Origin: Frankia sp. AgB32
GTDB lineage: Bacteria; Actinomycetota; Actinomycetes; Frankiales; Frankiaceae
Length of the DNA stretch: 64,000 bases
Direction: 5' to 3'
NCBI RefSeq assembly: GCF_023243045.1
Contig: NZ_JALKFX010000001.1
Location: 1 to 64,000 of the forward strand
Below, one piece after another: positions 26,773 through 35,500 of the stretch. A program made the position numbers and the translations under genes. How positions within the stretch are numbered: the stretch's first letter is position 1; every line of letters begins with the position of its first letter. Under the pieces are notes generated by a model. It made no database searches. It had not been told where the DNA came from and was given only the letters and a program-made list of their open reading frames with translations.

Positions 26773-28500
26773 TCAGCGCGCCGTTGGCCGGCCGGCCGCC
26801 TCGCTGCCGGCCGCCTGGCGGCCCGACTCCCGGTGGAGGCTGAACGTGCTGCAGTCGCTCAGGGTCACCCGGCCGCCCAGATCATCGGGTCGGTCGGCAC
26901 GCGGCCGGGCGGTCAGGTTGACCATGTTGTAACCAGTCGGCTGGTTGATCCACCGCACGCCGCTGACGTTCATCGCTCCATCGGAGTAGATGACCCGCAC
27001 GAGGTACGAGCCGCGCGCCACCGTCGGACTGACCGACACCGGGTAGAACTCGAACGTGCCCCACAGCGCGTGGTCGGGCGTCTCGATGATCGTCAGCAGC
27101 AGCCCGACCAGGCCCTGCGTGCAGGTGAAGCCGCCGCGCCAGTGGCCGACGAGCGCAATGGGCGGGGTCATGTCGGGGCTCGGGGATGTCGGCGGCGAGG
27201 GCGTGGCCGGGGCGAGCGTGGTGGGTGACGGGCTTGCTGGGGCGGTGACCAGCGGCGGCGCCGTCGCGGTACTGGCGGTCACGGGGCCGCCGTGTCCGCC
27301 GCCGCGGGTGAGAAGCGTGGCGACAATGGTCACGGTCAGCAGGCCCGCCACGGCAATCGAAGCCGGGATCCACGGGCTGGAAAGCCGCGCGTGCGGATGT
27401 CCCCGGGCCGGCCCCGACGGCTGCCGCGCTGTCGGTGGCGGTGTTGTCGGTGGCGGTGTTGTCGGTGGCGGTGCTGTCGGTGGCGGTGGGGGGAAGGCGT
27501 CCGGCCCGAACGGGGGACGCTGCTGGTCTGGCCCCGAGGGGGCGTGCTGCCTGTCTGGCCCCGACGGGGCATGCTGCTGGCCTGGCCCGGATGGGGGAGT
27601 CGGCCTTGGCGGAAAGGGCGCCGCCTGGGCCGAGCGGGCGGGGAGCCGCCAGTGCTCGTCGAGCAGCCGGGCGGTTGCCTCGGCCGGGTCCGCAGCCTGG
27701 GGCAACAGCCGCCGCAGCAGGACCGCCGCGGTCGGCCGGACAGCCGGGTCATGCTGGAGCGCGGCGCGCAGGACAGGCAGCAACCGCTCGGGGACGCCCG
27801 CGAGATCCGGCTGCTCCCCGATCACCCGGTAGATCAGTACTTCCGGGCGGCCCACTCCGTACGGGGGGCGTCCCGTCGCTGCGAACGCCACCGTCAACGC
27901 CCAGGAGTACACGTCGGTGGCCGGCCCGATCTGGTCGGTGGCGACCTGCTCCGGCGCCATGTAACCGGGGCTGCCCAGCACGGATCCGGGTCTGGTCAGC
28001 GGGGTCGACTCCGACAGTCGGGACACCCCGAAGTCGATCACTTTCGGACCGTTCGCCGACAGGATGACGTTGGACGGTTTGAGATCACGGTGGATCACGC
28101 CGACCTGATGCATGGCCTGGAGGGCTTCCGCGAGTCCCAGGGCGAGGGCGTCGAGCACGGTCGCCGGCAGTGGGCCCTCGGCCTCGACCACCTCGGCGAG
28201 GCTGGAACCGGCGACGTACTCGGTGGCAAGCCAGGGCCGGGGCGCGTCCGGGTCGGCGGCGACCACTCGGACCGCGCACGCTCCGCCGACCGCGCGCGCG
28301 GCCGTCACCTCCCGCCGGAACCGGCGCCGGAAGTCCGGCTCGCCGGCCACCCGGGAAGAAATGATCTTTATGGCGAGCGGTCGACCGGCCGGGTCGGTGG
28401 ACAGGTACACGACCCCCATGCCGCCCGCGCCGATCCGGGCGGCGAGCTGATAGCCACCGATCTCCGTGGGATCGGAGGGACGCAGCGGTGAGACCGGCAC
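26773..28500 (-). CDS. Transmembrane Ser/Thr protein kinase (PknB-like)
   Basis: A 575-residue Hanks-type kinase. Residues near 13-275 show the Gly loop IGAGGMGVVYL, VAIK-type lysine (LAIKII), catalytic HRDLKPSNV, DFGVSRL and the SPGYMAPEQ P+1 region. A long Pro/Gln-rich juxtamembrane linker with GPDQQ and TTPPP repeats follows, then one TM helix (IPASIAVAGLLTVTIVATLL) and an extracellular domain of about 150 residues with WRGGFTCTQG, probably a ligand sensor. I prefer GTG 28500, ten bases after GGGGAGGAG, to 28551. Targets unknown. Confidence 0.9.
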   Translation of the reverse strand: MPVSPLRPSDPTEIGGYQLAARIGAGGMGVVYLSTDPAGRPLAIKIISSRVAGEPDFRRRFRREVTAARAVGGACAVRVVAADPDAPRPWLATEYVAGSSLAEVVEAEGPLPATVLDALALGLAEALQAMHQVGVIHRDLKPSNVILSANGPKVIDFGVSRLSESTPLTRPGSVLGSPGYMAPEQVATDQIGPATDVYSWALTVAFAATGRPPYGVGRPEVLIYRVIGEQPDLAGVPERLLPVLRAALQHDPAVRPTAAVLLRRLLPQAADPAEATARLLDEHWRLPARSAQAAPFPPRPTPPSGPGQQHAPSGPDRQHAPSGPDQQRPPFGPDAFPPPPPTAPPPTTPPPTTPPPTARQPSGPARGHPHARLSSPWIPASIAVAGLLTVTIVATLLTRGGGHGGPVTASTATAPPLVTAPASPSPTTLAPATPSPPTSPSPDMTPPIALVGHWRGGFTCTQGLVGLLLTIIETPDHALWGTFEFYPVSVSPTVARGSYLVRVIYSDGAMNVSGVRWINQPTGYNMVNLTARPRADRPDDLGGRVTLSDCSTFSLHRESGRQAAGSEAAGRPTAR

Positions 28501-28833
28501 GGTCGGGCGACTCCTCCCCGCGAGGACGGTATGCCTGGCGCGCGAAACCACAGCGAACCGGCATGAACCGGTGTTTCACCGTAGCCCGGTCGGGCCAGCG
28601 GCGCATGGTCGGTTTTGGTGGATGGTCCATCCCGCCAGCACTTTGCCCCACCGCGGTGAGCCACCGGCGGGGTCGCAGCCAGGGCCGGTCGGCGATCCAG
28701 GCGAGACCTGAACGTGGACCGGACGTAACAGGCCGGGGCTAAAGTCCCGGCAACGTGGCAGTCTCGGCCCGCGTTGCCGCCCCGGCACCGTGGCTGGCGC
28801 CAGCGTCCGGGCCCACGTCGACGGGAGGTTGCG
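28501..28833. other. Divergent intergenic region between kinase and GntR regulator
   Basis: About 330 bp with no convincing gene. It must hold the promoters of the kinase and the regulator. No clear operator or promoter hexamers recognised. Confidence 0.35.
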
Positions 28834-29523
28834 ATGCGAGTCCCCCGGCCACCCACCGCGTGGGTCGCAACCCTGTCCACGAGCTGGCGCGGCTCCGCCC
28901 GCGAGGCCATCCTCGGCGAGCTCAAGCGGGTCATCCTCGACGGCGCTGCGGGGCCCGGTCTGCCCATCCCGGTCGACGAGGTCGCTGCGCACTACCAGGT
29001 CAGCCGGATCCCGGTCCGGGAGGCGCTGATGATCCTGGTCGGCGAGGGACTGGTCGAGCACAGGGCCCGAGCGGGCTACATCGTCGCGACGCTCACTCCT
29101 GGTGAGCTGCGTGAGTTCTATCTGGTCCGGGAAGCGCTGGAGGCGGCGGCACTGGCCGCGGCGGTGCGGCGGGCGACCGACGCGGACGACGAGCTGGTCT
29201 CCGCGGCGCACCTCGCCACCTCCGCGGCGATCCAGGCTGGCGACTCCCGCGGGCACCACCGGGAGAGCCGCCGCTTCCACCTCGCGCTCATCAACGCCGG
29301 CGGGATGCCGCGGCTCGCGCACATGTTCGAGGCCGCCTGGAACATGACCGAGCCGGCCAGGCCGATGGACCACGTCTCCCGGGAGGCCGTCGCCGTCCTG
29401 AACGAGGACCACGAGCGGATGCTGGCCGCCTTCCGGGCCCGGGACACCAACGCGCTGCTGGAGATCTCGCGGCTGCACCACAGCCGCCTGCAGAACTTCG
29501 CACTGGACCTGCCCGAACACTGA
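28834..29523 (+). CDS. GntR family transcriptional regulator (FadR/FCD type)
   Basis: A 229-residue regulator. The N-terminal winged helix (about 20-85) contains VDEVAAHYQVSRIPVREALM, the classic GntR recognition region, followed by GLVEHRARAGYIVA. The C-terminal all-helical FCD effector domain has the metal-binding residues Asp/His expected in HHRESRRFHLALINAGG and a late HHS. The ATG at 28834 follows GACGGGAGG. It precedes an NCS1 permease and a racemase on the same strand and probably controls them in response to the imported compound. Confidence 0.87.
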   Translation: MRVPRPPTAWVATLSTSWRGSAREAILGELKRVILDGAAGPGLPIPVDEVAAHYQVSRIPVREALMILVGEGLVEHRARAGYIVATLTPGELREFYLVREALEAAALAAAVRRATDADDELVSAAHLATSAAIQAGDSRGHHRESRRFHLALINAGGMPRLAHMFEAAWNMTEPARPMDHVSREAVAVLNEDHERMLAAFRARDTNALLEISRLHHSRLQNFALDLPEH

Positions 29524-29742
29524 TCCGGGCTGCCCTCACTCCGGGGGGTCGGATATATCTGAGCCGTCATTCGACAGAAACATCGGCCCTTTATCTTTCT
29601 CAACAGCAGCCGGGCGGCGGAATCACTACGCCCGCACCGAGCGGTCTGGCGACGAAGTCGGCCGCAATGCCAGCGACCCGTCGCGCATTGACTGGCGCCC
29701 GCTCACCTCACGTGCAGCGCGCGGCCACACGAGGGAGAAAGA

Positions 29743-31344
29743 ATGAACGAGTCCGACGTTTCCGCGCCGCCATCAGGCGCGGCAGCGGGCCACGGCGACC
29801 TCACCGAGGCCGCTGGTCAACCCGTGGGGGCGGGGCTGGTCAAGGCGAGCTACGACCCCCGGCTGGCCAACGAGGACCTGGCCCCGCTACGCGAGCAGAC
29901 CTGGTCGTCCTACAACATATTCGCGTTCTGGATGTCCGACGTACACAGCGTCGGCGGTTACGTCACCGCCGGCAGTCTGTTCGCTCTGGGTCTGACCAGT
30001 TGGCAGGTTCTCGTCGCCCTTCTCGTCGGTATTACGATCGTGTATTTCTTCTGTAATCTCGTCGCTCGGCCGAGCCAGCAGGGCGCGGTGCCGTACCCGG
30101 TCGTGTGCCGTGCTCCGTTCGGCGTTCTCGGGGCGAACGTGCCGGCGATCATCCGAGGGCTCATCGCCGTCGCGTGGTATGGAATCCAGACGTATCTCGC
30201 CTCGGCCGCGCTCGACGTCGTCCTGCTGAAGCTGTTCCACGGGCTCACCCCGTACGCCGACGTCCACCAGTACGGCTTCCTGGGGCTGCCGCTGCTCGGC
30301 TGGTGCAGCTTCGCCGCGCTGTGGGTGCTGCAGGCCGCCGTCTTCTGGACCGGCATGGAGACGATCCGCCGCTTCATCGACTTCTGCGGGCCGGCCGTCT
30401 ACGTCGTCATGTTCGCGCTCACCGGCTACCTGATCTACAAGGCCGGGTGGGGCGCGATGAGCCTGAACCTCGGTGGTGAGAAGCACGGCGGCTCCACGAT
30501 CTCCATCATGCTCGGCGCGATCGCGCTCGTCGTCTCCTACTTCTCCGGGCCAATGCTCAACTTCGGCGACTTCGCCCGGTACGGAAAGTCCTTCGGCGCC
30601 GTCCGGAAGGGCAACATCCTCGGGCTGCCGTTGAACTTCCTGGTGTTCTCGCTGCTGGTGGTGCTCACCGCGTCACTGACGATCCCGGTCTTCGGCGAGC
30701 TCATCACCGACCCGGTGCAGACCGTCGCCCGCATCGACAGCACCTTCGCCATCGTCCTTGGCGCCCTGACCTTCACCACCGCCACCATCGGCATCAACAT
30801 CGTCGCGAACTTCATCTCCCCGGCCTTCGACTTCTCCAACGTCAGCCCGCAGCGCATCAGCTGGCGCGCCGGCGGCATGATCGCCGCAGTCGGCTCAGTA
30901 CTGATCACTCCGTGGAACCTGTACAACAACCCGGATGTCATCCGCTACACCCTGGAAACGCTCGGCGCCTTCATCGGCCCACTGTTCGGCGTGCTGATCG
31001 CCGACTTCTACTTCATCCGCCGTCGAGTGATCGTGGTCGACGACCTGTTCACGATGTCCGAGCAGGGCACCTACTGGTACCGCAAGGGCGTCAACCCGCC
31101 GGCGGTCATCGCCACCGTCATCGGCGCCGTCGTCGCGATGATGACCGTCGTCCTACCGGAGTCCGCCATCTCCTGGATCGACACCGCGGGCCAGTACAGC
31201 TGGTTCATCGGGATGGGCCTGGGCCTGGCCGTGTACTACGCCCTCGCCCGCCGCTCGCCGATCACGGCCTCGTCGCTGGGGGCACCCGTGCCTGCTCCCC
31301 GCGCCCCCCAGAGCCAGGGCAGCGAGCAGCCCGCCGCCTCCTGA
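29743..31344 (+). CDS. NCS1 family nucleobase/hydantoin/allantoin:cation symporter
   Basis: A 533-residue, 12-helix transporter of the NCS1 family (Mhp1, PucI, CodB). The N-terminal NEDLAPLREQTWSSYNIFAFWMSD region, GSLFALGLTSWQVL (helix 2), and the substrate-site QGAVPYPVVCRAPFGVLGAN and GTYWYRKGVNPPA near the end are typical. The ATG at 29743 follows GAGGGAGAAAG. The upstream GntR gene and downstream hydantoin/allantoin racemase-like gene suggest it imports hydantoins or allantoin; purine or pyrimidine bases are alternatives. Confidence 0.88.
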   Translation: MNESDVSAPPSGAAAGHGDLTEAAGQPVGAGLVKASYDPRLANEDLAPLREQTWSSYNIFAFWMSDVHSVGGYVTAGSLFALGLTSWQVLVALLVGITIVYFFCNLVARPSQQGAVPYPVVCRAPFGVLGANVPAIIRGLIAVAWYGIQTYLASAALDVVLLKLFHGLTPYADVHQYGFLGLPLLGWCSFAALWVLQAAVFWTGMETIRRFIDFCGPAVYVVMFALTGYLIYKAGWGAMSLNLGGEKHGGSTISIMLGAIALVVSYFSGPMLNFGDFARYGKSFGAVRKGNILGLPLNFLVFSLLVVLTASLTIPVFGELITDPVQTVARIDSTFAIVLGALTFTTATIGINIVANFISPAFDFSNVSPQRISWRAGGMIAAVGSVLITPWNLYNNPDVIRYTLETLGAFIGPLFGVLIADFYFIRRRVIVVDDLFTMSEQGTYWYRKGVNPPAVIATVIGAVVAMMTVVLPESAISWIDTAGQYSWFIGMGLGLAVYYALARRSPITASSLGAPVPAPRAPQSQGSEQPAAS

Positions 31345-31391
31345 GCGACTCCCCGCGCTGGCTGATCCTGGTCGCATCGGCTCGTGGGCCG

Positions 31392-31437
31392 GGCCCGTTC
31401 GGACGCTGCTCCCTCCGCGGCAGCGCCCGAACGGGCC
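31392..31437 (+). terminator. Stable hairpin between permease and racemase genes
   Basis: An 18-base stem (31392-31409 with 31420-31437) with one mismatch and a 10-base loop, starting GGCCCGTTCGG. It lies 48 bp after the permease stop and 47 bp before the racemase start, so it may stop or attenuate read-through and lower racemase expression. There is no T-tract. Confidence 0.55.
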
Positions 31438-31483
31438 GTCCCGACCTCCACCGTCAACGCCCCCCATCTGGACGGTCGACGTC

Positions 31484-32212
31484 ATGCTCATCCGGGTCAT
31501 CAATCCGAACACCACCGAGGCCATGACCAAGCTGATCGGCGAGTCGGCCAGGCTCGCCGCCGGTCCGGACGTCCTCGTCGAGGCCGTCACCCCGGCCATG
31601 GGACCCGCCTCGATCGAAAGCCGCTACGACGAGGCACTCAGCGTGCCCGGTCTGCTGGCCGAGATCGCCGCGGGAGAGGCGGCCGGCGCCGCCGGGTATG
31701 TGATCGCCTGCTTCGGCGATCCGGGCCTTGACGCCGCGCGGGAACTCGCGACCGGCCCGGTGCTCGGCATCGCCGAGGCGGCCATGCGCGCAGCCAGCAG
31801 CCTCGGCCGGGCCTTCAGCGTCGTCACCACCCTGGGGCGCAGCACCGGCCGGACCTGGGAGCTGGTCGACCGGTACGGCGTGCGATCCACCTGCCGCAGC
31901 GTGCGCGCCTGCGAGATCCCCGTGCTCGATCTGGAGAGCGATCCATCGGCACCTGCCCGCATCCTCGCCGAGTGCCGCGCCGCCCGCGACGACGACGGCG
32001 CCGACGTGATCGTGCTCGGCTGCGCCGGCATGGCCGACCTGTGCGCCGACCTCACCACCGCCCTCGGCCTTCCGGTCATCGACGGCGTGGCGGTCGCGAC
32101 CGCCACCGTCGCCGCCCTCGCCCGGCTCGGCCTGCGCACGACCAGCTGCGGCGAATACGCCCCGCCACCCCCCAAGTCCTACAGTGGTGCGCTGCGCGAC
32201 TTCGGCGCCTGA
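31484..32212 (+). CDS. Hydantoin/allantoin racemase-like protein (Asp/Glu racemase superfamily)
   Basis: A 242-residue member of the Asp/Glu/hydantoin racemase superfamily. It begins MLIRVINPNTTEAMT, the N-terminal strand and loop typical of hydantoin racemases; the two catalytic-Cys loops are IACFGDPGLDAAR (about 66-78) and VLGCAGMADL (about 180-189). It probably interconverts enantiomers of a 5-substituted hydantoin or of allantoin by two-base proton transfer. Its place next to an NCS1 permease and a GntR regulator supports that. No hydantoinase or allantoinase is in the window. Confidence 0.82.
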   Translation: MLIRVINPNTTEAMTKLIGESARLAAGPDVLVEAVTPAMGPASIESRYDEALSVPGLLAEIAAGEAAGAAGYVIACFGDPGLDAARELATGPVLGIAEAAMRAASSLGRAFSVVTTLGRSTGRTWELVDRYGVRSTCRSVRACEIPVLDLESDPSAPARILAECRAARDDDGADVIVLGCAGMADLCADLTTALGLPVIDGVAVATATVAALARLGLRTTSCGEYAPPPPKSYSGALRDFGA

Positions 32213-32324
32213 GCAAGTGGCACCAGGAGTGGCAGGAGGAGGTGGCGGAGGGCTGGCGGTGGACCCGTACGCTGCATCTGATGCTGGCCGTGCGAGACCG
32301 GAACAGGACGGGAGCGAGCAGAGC

Positions 32325-32513
32325 ATGATCGACGGGGAGAACATGTTCGAGTCGGTTCTGCCCGACCTTTCGGGGGTGTCCCTCACGCAGCTTGGGGAGG
32401 ACTCGAATCCCCATCTCGAACGGATTCTGGCCCGGCTACGCCGGGAGGCCGAGACCCCGGGCGCTTCTCATGCTGGGTTCAATTCCAGCGTTGGTCCTGA
32501 CCGCGATCGTTGA
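32325..32513 (+). CDS. fxsA: FxSxx-type RiPP precursor peptide 1
   Basis: A 62-residue precursor. The leader carries LPDLSGVSLTQLGED, then NPHLERILARLRRE, and the core region is HAGFNSSV. The same leader pattern and HAGFxSSVG block occur in the peptide at 38549, so the two are clear homologues. In the named FxSxx-COOH family the Phe-x-Ser-x-x block is the C-terminus; here six residues (GPDRDR) follow it. The ATG at 32325 lies behind GGGAG at ten bases; ATG 32343 is also possible. The gene is convergent with the FxsT gene (36-bp gap) and separate from fxsB, so the FxsB at 38759 would have to act in trans. Confidence rests on homology and context. Confidence 0.8.
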   Translation: MIDGENMFESVLPDLSGVSLTQLGEDSNPHLERILARLRREAETPGASHAGFNSSVGPDRDR

Positions 32514-32549
32514 ACATCCGCCCGCGCCTCGCAGTTCCTGGTGTTGAAC

Positions 32550-35500
32550 TCAGGGTGGCGGGGGGTCGATCTCGAGATCGATGCGGACGCCTTTTCGTAC
32601 CCGGGTGGTGCTGGGGTGGTTTGACCCGAGACAATCCTCGAGATCTTGCAAAACGCTTTCCCGAACCGCGTTTCCGGTCGATTCCTGTCCCGTTCTTGCC
32701 AGGCTGGCGGCATGATTTGCAGCGACGAGCATCGTCAGTGGATGGCCGCCGCCGAGCTTCGTGCGCATGTTCGCCTCAACCCGCTGATCGAGCTCGCGCG
32801 CGCGTATGAAGTTCGCCGCATCGTAGTGACAGTTGGCGAGGTTGGCGGTGCAGTAGAAAATAAACGGGTGATCTTCCGGAAGTGATGTTGCGAGCGTTTC
32901 CACCGTCTGTTCCGCGAGTCGGATTGCGGCTGTGTTCCCGCCATCGTGGCGAAGCGCAATGATCAGTGCGTTCGCGGCGGCGAGGGTGTACAGGCTGTTG
33001 GCACCGAGTCGCCGATCGGCCTGGCTGTGGGTGTCTTCCGCCAGCCTGCGCGCCGCGGAGTAGTCCTGGGCCAGACAAAGATCGCAGACCAGGCTGACGG
33101 CGGTTGCCAGCGTCTCCGGATGATCATCGCCGACTCGGTCCCGCAACATGTCGAGGGTGCTCGCGGACTCACTGCGAGCCCGCTCCGTCTGGCCGCACCA
33201 GCGAAGTGTGATCGCCCGGTTGCGCAGCGATCGAAGGGTGTCGGCGTGGCTGTCGCCGAGAAAATCACGGCAACGCTCCACCGTCGTCTCGAGAATCGAA
33301 AGCGACTCCCGGTACCGACCGAACTCCCGGAGATCCCGAGCATAGCTGTCGGCGAACTGCAACGCAGAGACGACATCCTCGCCGTGTAGTCGACGCTCCC
33401 TGTCAAAGACATCACGACTCAGTTCAAGCGCATGCTTGAGGTCGCCAACAAAGCGTAGCGATACAGCGAGGTTGTTTGCGATCTGGATCCCATCCGGACG
33501 ATCAAGCCAGCCGTTGGCACGGAATCGCTCGTATGTCTCCTCGTCCAGCCAACGAGCCTCCTGGTAGCTGTGCATTCCCCGCAGATCGCCACCCAGCGCC
33601 ATCGCGGCTCGCAGGGTGAGCGTCGCTTCGGGCCCGAGCGTGCGCAGTAGCCGTCGTCTGGCCGTCTGGTCCAGGTCCCTGGCCTGTTCCGGATGCCCCA
33701 GGGCTCGCAGGCTGTCGGCAAGGTCGAGGGCGAGTTTCAGGGTTCGCTGGTCATCCTCGCCCAGAATGCTCCGCCAGATCTCGAGGGTCTCCTGGGCAAG
33801 CTCCCGACAACCGCTGTGGTCACGTTGCGTATACAGGCTGCGGACGACGTTGGCGACCAGGCCGGAAACCTCCGGCGAGTCGGACAGAGCCGCGCCCGCC
33901 GGCCCGATGTGCGGGCGAAGCAGGGAGTAGCGGGGCCAGCTGGCTGGATCGTCCGGCGTGCCCGGGTCGGCGGCCGCCAGAATGGCCTGGACGCGGCGGC
34001 TTACGTCCGCCCGCCGCGGGGGCGCCAGGTCGTCCCGGATCACCGCTTGCACGAGCCGGTGCATCTCCAGGCTCTGATCCTTCTCGTCCACCCGCGCCAG
34101 CGCATGTTCGGTGACATGTCGTACGGCGGTGCCGAGCGTGATCTCATCCCGGAACACCTGGTCTCCCGGCTCCGGGAGATCTTTCAACCCATCCCCGTAC
34201 AAGATCGTGAGGCTGATCGGCTCGGGTCCGAAGAACGCACAGAGCTCGGCCAGGCGGGCTGCGGTGGGAGCCTTCTCGCGAAGTCGATCGACCGACAGCA
34301 TCCACGTCCGGGCGATCGGACTTGCATTGGTGGTGATCTCCCCCTCCCAGAGGAGCGGGCCGGGGTCGCTCTCCAGTAGTTGAAGATAGCGTTCCGCGCT
34401 CATACCGGTCTCAGCGTGCCAGGCGCCCGCGAGTTCGAGCGCCAATGGCAGATCGCCGAGCGCTACGGCGAGCTGGGCGGCGACTTCGGCGGTCAACGCC
34501 GGCGCACGCCGGCGAAGCAGAGCGATGCTCTCGGCCCGGCTGAACGGGTTGACCTCCACTCGGTCCTGGCGACCATGCCAGCGCCGGTTCCGGGAGGTGA
34601 TGAGCACGTGTCCGGGACCATGCGGGATCAGCGGAATGATGTCGTCGGGGCTGTCGGCGTTGTCGAGGACGAGTAGCCAGCGCCGGTATGGATCGCCGAG
34701 GCGTAGTGCATTCAGGACCTCGTCAATTGGCTCGTGACCGGAGCGGCTGTCCAGCCCCAGTACCGGTGCCAACGCCGCCAGGCCGCTGCGGACCAGGGCG
34801 GGCTGTTCGGAACCAACCCAGCAGACCAGGTCGTAGGAAGATCTGAACCGGTAGACGTACTCCACGGCAAGCTGGGTCTTGCCCACACCGGCGAGGCCCT
34901 GCAGCACCTGGGTGCTGGACGGCGGGCCTTCGCGGCCGACAAAACGGTCGCGGACGTGGGCGAGCACGCTTTCGCGGCCGACGAAGGCAGGATTGCGGGC
35001 CGGAACCCCCGCCCAGACCTGCGGGGGCGCGCCGGGGAACCGGAGGGCGCCGGCCACGTCGGCCGTCGTGCGGTCGGCCGTCGTGCGGTCGGCCGTCGTG
35101 CGGTCGGCCGTCGTGCGGCCGGCCGTCGTGCGGCGGCGCGGACGACCCGCGGCGGTCAGCAGAGCCCGGCGTGCAGGTGTCTCGTGCAGACCGACGAGAT
35201 CCACGTGCTCGTACTCGTTGAACTCGACCGGAGGTTCGAAGTCCTCGATGCGAACGGGAAGAAGGCGCCGGGCAAGTCCATCCGGGTCGCGGGCGGCCGC
35301 GCGATGCCATCTGTCCTGGCCCTGCGCCGACCGGACGTAGGCGGACGACAGAAGAGCGACCGTCAGGTGGACGGGATCGGCATCGGCGTCGGGCTTCGAC
35401 AGGCCGCCGTCCAGCCATCCCATCGATTCGCCTGCGAGCGGCTCCAGCGTTACGGCGAAGCCGACCGCGTGGAGCTCGGCGGCGATCCAGTCGGCCCAGC

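Noticed and set aside
32213..32324. Longer N-terminus for precursor peptide 1
   Set aside because: The upstream in-frame codons overlap the racemase end and do not match the leader of the homologous peptide.
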